A stretch of 64,000 nucleotides of DNA from positions 496,001 to 560,000 of the forward strand of contig JAHLKF010000009.1 in the NCBI GenBank assembly GCA_025558075.1, given 5' to 3'. The position numbers and the translations under genes are program-made. Below, one piece after another: positions 56,194 through 64,000 of the stretch. The stretch comes from Gaertneriomyces semiglobifer. Lineage: Eukaryota > Chytridiomycota > Chytridiomycetes > Spizellomycetales > Spizellomycetaceae. Under the pieces are notes generated by a model. It had not been told where the DNA came from. It was given only the letters and a program-made list of their open reading frames with translations, and did no database searches. Position 1 is the stretch's first letter, and each line of letters opens with the position of its first letter.

Positions 56194-57471
56194 ATGGATA
56201 TCGAAAGCATATCGACTGCGTATGCTGTGAGTACTGACAGAAATGCACTTTCTCCGAATTGCAGTAGCAACATTACAACGTTTTTCCATCTAATACTTCA
56301 ACTATAGGACCTTTCTCAGGAAATCGACGCTTACTTCTCCGTATCTTCGTTTGAAGAGCTATGGCCTCATAATTCGTATGACTATGTTGAGTTTCCGACT
56401 TCATCAATTTCAGGTGTAACTACTTCGAGTTCACCGTTACCCCCGTCCCCAGTGAATATCAAAAATGAGAATGAAGTACAGACGCCCAGCGAAGGGGATG
56501 AGCTTGAGAAACCGCTGATTGCCGAATACGAAGAGCCGAACTTTGCAGACGAACTGCTTTGGATCGAAGAGCACCTCTTCAAAGACGAGCCAAAAATGCC
56601 CCAGGGGTTGCGACCCGACCATATCGTCAGAGATGACCCAATATCCCCACAACCGCAGCACTTGCCCAACCTCGTCGCCTCGAGGCATTCCGGAGCCAAT
56701 GAACGCCGACGGGTTATGCCAGCGTCGACATTCTTGCAAACGCCGCGACAGCGAGCGTTGAGCGCAGCCGTGCTATACCCGCAACAGATCAAGTTGGAGA
56801 GTGAGGTAATAGTGAAGCAGGAAGCGACTTCCCCACAAGACATTCAACCGGTGAGTTTTCGCTGGTGCTGCGCAGGAACTTTACAAACAACTGACGCATA
56901 TAGGGATCAGGCAATACCGCTCAACGCTGCTACAGGCGTGCAACCTTATTACGTAGCGGTATCACAACCGCGGGACCCGTTCTCTGTTTATATGCAAACG
57001 GCACACCAAGTCCTTCAACCCCGTTATCCGGTTTGTCCACAAACCCTACCTCAAGGAAGCTGTCGGCAACATCCACATGCGGCGGCTTCGCGGTCAAGAC
57101 AAGCAACTTCAATATTAGGAAAGGCTTCGGGACGTCAAGGGCCACCTCCACGGTCCTCAAAGGAACAGAGAACGCATGACCCACAACGGTCCGCTCCGGA
57201 TTTCTTTCTCGCAGTGATGCAACCCGTCCTGGCAAACGGGCCTGGTTCAAATAACGGTACAGCCCTGCAAGCAGTAGACTGGGCTGTTGAACAACTAGCT
57301 CTTCATCTGCGAATACAGGGTGTTAGTGACGAGGACCTTTCAAGAATGGCGGCCTTAGAAGACACAAGGTTCCAGAGAGTCATCGAACGGCAACGCGCTC
57401 GAGCGGGTCAACCCCCATCGGACGTGAGTTCCGCTATGACGGAGAATAGAAATGTAAGACGGAAGACGTAA
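56194..57471 (+). CDS. Unrecognised acidic/disordered protein with a conserved-looking C-terminus
   Basis: A short first exon (56194-56226, MDIESISTAYA) has a GTGAGT donor. Exon 2 starts at 56308 after CTATAG and stays in phase to the stop at 57471, giving about 398 residues. The N-terminal half is acidic (DEPKMP, EEPNFADELLWIEEHLF), reminiscent of activation domains. The middle is Pro/Gln/Ser-rich. The last ~90 residues look folded (ALQAVDWAVEQLALHLRI, DEDLSRMAALEDTRFQRVIE). A GTGAGT...ATATAG pair at about 56850-56902 looks like an intron, but removing it would break the downstream frame, so I left it in. A transcription cofactor role is a guess from composition. Confidence 0.65.
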
Positions 57472-57610
57472 ATGTTGGACTTGTGAGTCTCTAAGTTGGA
57501 CCCTGAACTGTATCGAATTTAACTGAGAAACTGATGCCGCCACTAATTTACAATGCTGCTTTCGAGCTCGTGTCGTCAACGGTTTTACTGTTTAGCATGT
57601 CCGGTGACAT

Positions 57611-60600
57611 TCACCGAGCGTCCACTCCTCGCTTCCTTTCACGTTCCAACGCTCCCGCTAGGCGATGATTTACGCCAACCACCATTTTGAGCTTTTCCTT
57701 TAGCTCCTTTATCATGGTCTGATACCGCGCGCATTCGCATTCCGGTGGAATATTCGAGTCCATATGTAAGACGATATCGGTTTGAGACGCTTGGGATGCA
57801 CTATGCGGAGGTCTCCGCAATGAGACAGCGTCATATTGATCCATGATGGCAGTAATGGCCTGAACGACGTGCATTTTCACTGATGTCGCAATCGGGGACG
57901 CCCGCTGCAGTATGAAATTAGATAGCTAACCAAGCGTACTAACAGGTCGTCGCTTACCAATTGTTGCACACTCGCCACTACAGTATCTCCGTAACTAGCG
58001 GCACGCTTTTCCAGAGAATTCCAGCGCACCTCGTTCGTGTCATCAGGCTGCGCTTGGGTTTCACTTTCCTCTCGAGCTTGCTCCTTCGCCTCTTGTAGGC
58101 GGAGTGTCAAGAGCTCAACCTTTTCCAATACCTTACTATACATAACGGAATCACGGTCCAAGCCTGACAAGATCCCCTGCCCTTCGTTTATCTGATCTCG
58201 GAGCGAATCGATGACACTGCGATATTTCGCAGATGTAGCATCTACGTGCGTTGCGTCAGTTGTGGCAGGCCTGGACTCTTTTTCCTGGCGACCGTCGCTG
58301 TTAGCATTTTTTGCTTCAGGGGCCACCACGTCCAAATCGAAATCATCTCCAACGCCACGGCCCGAAATTCTTCGCTTAGCGCTATTGGTGCCACCAGGTC
58401 GTGTCCTTCCGCTTGCGACTCGGCGTCTCAGCAGCTCAACCTCGTCTTCCAGACTACGACAACGGCGTATCTCCTCATCTCTTTGCTTCTCAACTCTAGC
58501 GAGGTCTTTCGTGAGCCGTTTCTCAACCTCATTGTGTCGGTCACCATCATCTTTAAGTTTCTTCTTCAAATCATTCGCGATGACTTTAAGTCTTTCTACC
58601 TCCGGTTTTACTTCTTCACAGCGTCTTTCCAAAGCGTCTTTTTCTTTCGCCAGTCTATTGTAATCCTTCTGTTTGGCCTTTAGCTTGAGAATTTGAGCAT
58701 CAAGCGCTTTTATCTTCCTGTCATGTTCCTCTTTGAGCTTCTCTCTGGCTTGATCTTTCTCTACCAGTTCCGCTCCCAACTTTGAAACGTCTCGGTTCGC
58801 TGCTTCAAGATCACGTTCAAGTTTTATAACGCGCTCATTATACTGTTGCCTTACACGTTCTGCCTCCTTATTTACGCGCGCAACTTCTTTCGCAGCCTCA
58901 ACACGTGCCCTATTGGCCAATTCAAGGTCTACGATGAGCTGGCTGCGCGCGGGGTCGTTCCACGGAATCCCACTGTGACCATCCTGCTTGTCTTCCTGTC
59001 GCTTAGAATGGTCGACTTCACTGTGAACGTCGCTACCAATGTGCTGGCGGTTCACATTGCTGACATGAACAGGAAAATCATCAGGGCCTAAAACGCTCGC
59101 ATTTTCGCTGGGGGAGTGGGTCCCACTGCCTGAATATTGTTCAGCCTCGTCACTTTCGCTACCCCAATCAACCATCTGCTTTGTCCTATCCACTTCCTTT
59201 GCATGGAGACCTATAATCGCTTCATGGGCTTGGTGTTGCTCCTTGAGTGCGTCATTTTCGTTGACAAGGTTAATGTTCACCTTTTCCAATCGCTCAACGA
59301 CACACGCCAATTTCTCAACATTCTGTTCAGCAGCAGCCAAGGCCCCTTGCAGAATATAAATATTACGCTGCATATCGTCTTTCTCTACATCTTCAGCTTC
59401 TTCCACTTGCACAGTCTGCACTTCCACATCTGAACGGGGCTTCGCATTCGCTATTTCCCTTTCCGACAAAAGTTCTTTGACTCTCTGTTCACTCGCGAAC
59501 AATTCATCTTCAAGTCGGTGTAACGATGCGACGAGACGATTGTGTTCATCATCTCCCTCATGCAAACTATTGGGTCCCCTCAATCGACGTCGATGAGAAC
59601 GCGGCTTCAACGGTCGCGAGGGTGATCGAGGCCCGGCGACAAGATCGACAATCGGCGGAAGTACTTCATCATATTCATCTTTCAAACCCGCACCCGTATC
59701 AGATTCAGCCCCAAAACGGATTTCTCCTAGGGAGATGGCCGAATCAGGGCGGATCCTTTTTACGATTTCTTGACCTACATCATCCAGTTTGCCACTACTC
59801 AAGCAGTTCACCAATGCCAATAAGTCGGACTGCAATTGAGCTACAGTCGATTCGATTTGATCCTTTTCGCTTGTGAGCCTATTATTGGACTGTATTAACT
59901 GGTCTATTTGCTGTTGCATAGCTTCATGGACTTCTTGCTCTTGAGTTGCATGCTGGTCTCCTGCCTGCGTAACTCGTTGTAGTACGGTTTCCAGTTCGAG
60001 CACGCGAGACTGGAGCCGCTCATTCTCCTCTAGCGTTGTCTGAAGTTGTTGAGCTTTTTCTGATTGCATATCATCTTGTTTTGTCATATGCTCTGCGATG
60101 CCAACGGAGCCCGGCATATGGGCCATGATGAATCCTTCAAGTTCATATACACGCCTTATGAGTTCATCGCGTTCGCTGGCAATGATGCCTTTGATGGGAG
60201 ATCTGGATCTATCCCGGCTGTCTGCAGACAGATGCTGCAAGGCGTCTTGTTGATAAAATTGTTCTTTCTAAATGCTCAGACGCACGGTTTACCTCGACCC
60301 AAGCTTCTAATTCTTGCACGCGAGCAGTTAAATTGTGCTTCTCGACTCTAACGGACTCTAACTCCTTCATGGCATCTAGAGCAGCCTTTCAGCAAACGAA
60401 GCCTGCTCGAAGGATCACCCGCACCCGGCTCACCTTGTCCCCGTCCTATCCACCGTCTCATCTCTCCAGTGACTCTCTCAATCCACATTGCAGGGTCGTT
60501 ATCGACATCTCCTGTCAACTCATGACCGGTAGGTTCGATATGATCATATGACATCAGCCGGTTCTCGAGATACTGAATCCGATCTTGCATGGCCACCAGA

Positions 60601-62118
60601 TGAGCTGCCTGCATGTCCACTGTGTTCACCACCGGTTTATTGCATATCTTCCGCGCTCGGGAGGCATACTTCAATGTGTTCAAAGTTTCGTCTGCGTCTT
60701 CTTCCGACGGACTAAGTAGGTAAAAGTACTCTTCGGTAAGATATCCAGTGAAACGAACTTACGAGCACCATTGACCAGACCTGACACAAGCAATCATGAT
60801 AGTCTACGGCTTTGTTATTAACCTCTATCCAGACCATCAAGCGGCGGCCCAAAACTTTGACCGAGATACGTACCCTGGAGTTGCCTCCTAGAGAATCTTG
60901 CAGAAGGCGGGTCAGCTTCGATTCCCTGTAAGGAACGTATCGATCCTCGGTGTTATTGTCTGATCCTAAAATGCTGATGACATTGCCCAACGCAAGTAGT
61001 CCACTATTGATCTTCACCGATTCTTTGAACCGAATACCAGAAGCCTTGGTCCGTTTCAAGCGCTCCGAACCTAAATTCTCCAGGTCAATCCAAAGCTCTC
61101 CTTTAACTTCGTTAAAGTGACAGACCTGCGAGATCGACCAGGTGAAGCTTCGAATACCTCAACAAGTGGTGTACCTCTTGACCGCGAGGTTCTTCGCTCG
61201 ATATCATTTTCAATTGTTCCTCCAGCATAACCTCGAAGACAGCATGACTGCGCGATGAACTTTCGTTCATGCCAGTTACGCCTGTTGTACGTTCGAGGGC
61301 ACCTCGTTCCAGCAATGCTAGCGCATCGTCTACGGTGTTAATGACTACAGTATTGACCCCAGTTATCGTGGTTGTTCCGGTTTTTGTGGACCGAAATATG
61401 GATATATCTTTGGGGTCGGCTGAAGGATTTAGCAAGTCTCGCACCTACGGGTTCGTGTGACATATGAGTACTTTGGAGGTCGGTACTACAAGCAAAGGCG
61501 GCCTTGCCTGTTCTTGATAAATTTCAACAAAGGATATGCGTAGAACATAATCGACTTGAGAGTTCTGCGTTCTTTTCTGCTGGATCAAGTAGAACATGTG
61601 CTCGAGCGCCCGTGGTATAACACCCTTCTCGTTTTCAGACACTTGCTGGGTGTGACCGGTGCCCATAGTGTAAGTCTTCCCACTTGAGGTCTGACCGCTA
61701 AAGGCATTCCGCTATTAGCAACAGCCATGTAACAGCATCGAATGTTGGATTCTCACTAGGCAAGTATCGTTCCATTGAAACCCTGGACAAAGCCTTCCAC
61801 CACGTGATACACATCCTGAAATACTGCTTCTTGGGATTCGTCAGGATCAAACACCGTGTCAAACGTGAACGTCTTCTTGGAGGGATCAGCATGTGGTATG
61901 GTTAGTGTCACTTGAGGAGAATCCGAGCGTCGGACTAAAGCTATTCGCGCCGGGTTTGGCGCAGGTCGTATCTGGCGTCACAGGACCGATGAGAAAACTA
62001 AAGAACGACATGTACGCAAGCTCAATCTCACCCGGAGTGCTACGCGGACTTGAACAGTCGCCTCCGACGCTAACGGAGTTGGCTGCTGCTCCACCATTTG
62101 CTCCTCGTTCGCAAGCAT
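57611..62118 (-). CDS. Kinesin-4 family motor (KIF4/KIF21/KIF27-like), 10 exons, 1320 aa
   Basis: Exons are 62118-62032, 61971-61757, 61697-61508, 61444-61126, 61070-60874, 60803-60781, 60711-60434, 60375-60293, 60234-57958 and 57904-57611. The N-terminal motor has [21 protein letters not shown]-loop [29 protein letters not shown], switch I NESSSRSH, switch [15 protein letters not shown] (split by an intron), and [20 protein letters not shown]. It ends [20 protein letters not shown], typical of kinesin-4. A long coiled-coil tail follows. Exon 6 is 23 nt and encodes most of TIMIACVS. Intron 3 (61507-61445) is GC-AG. Kinesin-4 motors move to microtubule plus ends and regulate microtubule length in spindles or cilia. 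There is no WD40 domain, unlike KIF21. Confidence 0.93.
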
Positions 62119-62442
62119 TTTGGCTACACCGACACTGAGCACTCAACCTGCGGCAATTAACAACGACACATTAAGCAGTCCAGGACCTGACCCTGTTGCT
62201 TAGAACCTGTGGAAATTAAGCCTTCCGCCAGCAGTAATACGGACAAACATTCTGCGTTTGCTTCACACTTTTTGCGTTCGCTGCGCGTCGCTGCACAGAT
62301 CCTCGCGTTGCACACGTGACTGTCCGGAAACAAGTGTTCTCCGGACATATCGGACATGTACGAATGTATGGCCATTATTATATACCGGTGCAGATGATAC
62401 ATTACAAGTTGACCATGCACGTCTAGATCGTTCAATGGAAAG
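62119..62442. other. Kinesin upstream region
   Basis: This is the 5' flank of the kinesin gene. No other feature is supported. Confidence 0.45.
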
Positions 62443-62601
62443 CACAACAGTATGATACAATTGGCTTTCCTGTTCCAATATACAAAACCCGGTTATTCAT
62501 GTGCACTAGAGCCTGAGCCGTTCCGGGGAGAAAGGTTTGGCCACCGCTTAGCATAGATAACCGGGTTTTGTATACTTGGAACAGTGTATCATACTACTGT
62601 G
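62443..62601. mobile_element. 159-bp MITE-like element with terminal inverted repeats
   Basis: The left end starts CACAACAGTATGATACA and the right end reads, inverted, CACAGTAGTATGATACA (15 of 17 bases match). A second inverted pair lies inside (TGTTCCAA and ATACAAAACCCGGTTAT). AAAG flanks both ends (62439-62442 and 62602-62605), a likely target duplication. There is no coding capacity, so it would depend on a transposase encoded elsewhere. Confidence 0.8.
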
Positions 62602-64000
62602 AAAGTAGACTCGCGGGTCAGATGAAATGTATATAGCTCTGGGAGTTCGCTTGGCTCTTCTTCTTCTGGAACGTCGGGGTTTCACAACGCGTCGATGAAC
62701 GCTACTTTCGAGAGGCATCGCTTTCCACACGACTGCCACACGCCATCGCCCTCGCCACAAGGCTCTTGGTTTGGCCCGGTATCATCACTGTCTGAACTGT
62801 CTGCACCATCGCCGCGAGCAACACCATCGCCGCCTCCAACGTCAGTTCCCGTTTCATTGTATCTTTTCCCAGCCCAATAGCGCCAGTGAAGCTGCATTAG
62901 GTTCTTCTTCTCCGCAGCGCCGATAGTTACTATAGCATCCTTCATTTGCAGTATGCAGCGCACGTCCTGGTGCAGGCGTGTCGGACGTCGCTGAGATGCG
63001 TGAACTCACAGAGGCGACCCGGCATTCTATTGGATGTGAAAAGTTGATGTAAGTACCAATGTCGCCGAACGCACCACCAGGGTTGGGTTGGATAGATTGT
63101 GATGGTTGACGTAGGAGGCGAGGAGAGTTGGCGACAGAAACGATGCAGGTTTAACGGGTGGCTATTACAATATATTGTCGTTTACATCGTAATCATGCAC
63201 TAACCCGGATGACATCTTGGGTCACCGAGTCGCCTATGACCTGCACTGACCTTGACATGGTGGAGAATTGTGAGGCTGCTTGGGAAACGTCTGAGAGCCT
63301 CGAGGTATCATTCACACATATATATATCGGGGTTGGTGACGAGTTATTAGGGAGCAGAAAATAACGCTCTGCATAACTTGTCCCCTTCTTGAAAGATTTC
63401 GTTTTTTTTGGAAGCGGAGTGTGTATCCGCACCTTGGTTCACATCCGTCAGTCTGCCGGTCTCGCCGCCCTGTAGACAGGTGAGCAGAACAAAGCTAGCA
63501 TTCGCGATTGCTCGGAAAAGGAAACGTGAACTTTGTCGTGAAGTTTCTCGATGAAACTGTTAGATCTAGAGAGCCTCCTATCCTTTCCAGATCCAGCAGT
63601 CCCATCGTCCAGAGTTGGCCTCATACTTTGAATTTACTTTAAACACTTGGCAGCTTATCTACCTTCTTGCTCCAGATCCTCCTCAGACACTTGGCAGCTC
63701 GGTTTCATGGTACGTACAGACCGTGAGATTGGAATGGATCTGGAATGTGTTGCATGCACGCTGGACATGGATGGAACCTTTCACAACCATAAAAATATGA
63801 TATAACGCTATCAGGCCATACACATGCATAGCAAAGGAAGGGACGGCATGGACACAAAAAGGGACATTGGCTCGTGATTGTTGTGAGACAAGAAGAAAGA
63901 GGAGGGCAGCGCCAATCCCTGAAATGCGGACAATTTCAGCGTGCGAAGAAGGGACTCTCCTCGGCATGGTAAATTACGATTTAATTAATGGATCATGTCC
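62602..64000 (-). other. Possible minus-strand spliced gene, not resolved
   Basis: An ATG at 63967 opens MPRRVPSSHAEIVRISGIG with two hydrophobic stretches (GAALLFLLV, SFAMHVYGLIALYHIFMVV). Further down the strand, a frame ending at 62682 reads as protein (MKDAIVTIGAAEKKNLMQL, then a Gly/Asp-rich tail). They may be first and last parts of one gene, but I could not choose the exons between them. No family is recognised. Confidence 0.3.

Noticed and set aside
56850..56902. GTGAGT...ATATAG intron in the gene at 56194-57471
   Set aside because: Removing 53 nt would break the long downstream frame, which reads as protein only if the segment is retained.
58211..58683. Plus-strand open frames opposite the kinesin coiled coil
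   Set aside because: They are antisense shadows of the long kinesin exon, rich in Ser/Leu/Phe as expected from coiled-coil complements.
1..64000. CRISPR arrays, bacterial operons or ribosomal RNA genes
   Set aside because: No regularly spaced short repeats, no Shine-Dalgarno-led gene strings and no rRNA core motifs were seen; gene structure is eukaryotic throughout.

Overview
This window looks like nuclear DNA of a zoosporic (flagellated) early-diverging fungus, most likely Chytridiomycota. The evidence is: many short GT-AG introns (mostly about 50-80 nt), fungal-type mitochondrial carriers (SFC1- and YHM2-like), an HMG-box regulator of the fungal mating-type class, a kinesin-4, and a very large coiled-coil protein resembling a cilium-associated family. 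The species cannot be named from the sequence alone. Exon boundaries below were worked out by hand from splice signals and reading phase; no RNA evidence was available.

Region 1 (1-15000) is repeat-rich and gene-poor. It holds a broken Ty1/copia element (1722-2765), a solo LTR of the same family with a perfect 5-bp target duplication (13014-13290), a Ty3/gypsy RNaseH-integrase fragment bracketed by inverted copies of a short repeat (7635-9190), and a decayed Helitron Rep-helicase with a recognisable 3' terminus (9191-12177). A second Helitron-like terminus is at 14243-14270 and a 170-bp foldback at 12615-12786. Between the copia and gypsy remnants lies a compact group of unrecognised genes plus a RING-finger gene (4005-7431).

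Region 2 (15000-28620) is gene-dense and conventional: a YDJ1-type DnaJ, a C2H2 zinc-finger protein, a succinate/fumarate carrier, an unrecognised three-exon membrane protein, an Aim18-like mitochondrial chalcone-isomerase-fold protein, a seven-helix membrane protein and a nine-helix TM9SF/EMP70 protein in eight exons.

Region 3 (28621-39250) begins with about 4 kb without a convincing gene, including a 238-bp tandem duplication. A PLD-like protein with proline-rich repeats and the HMG-box gene follow.

Region 4 (39252-64000) contains a 22-exon gene for a protein of about 2475 residues, a fungal OTT_1508-type deaminase-fold gene, small hypothetical genes, a second seven-helix protein, YHM2, an unrecognised acidic protein, a 10-exon kinesin-4 with a 23-nt microexon and a GC-AG intron, and a 159-bp MITE. 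The strongest second-look items are the deaminase gene (with an intron that may have arisen from a 28-bp tandem duplication), the PLD-like protein with an undescribed duplicated C-terminal module, the giant coiled-coil gene, and the 4-7 kb island of unrecognised genes.
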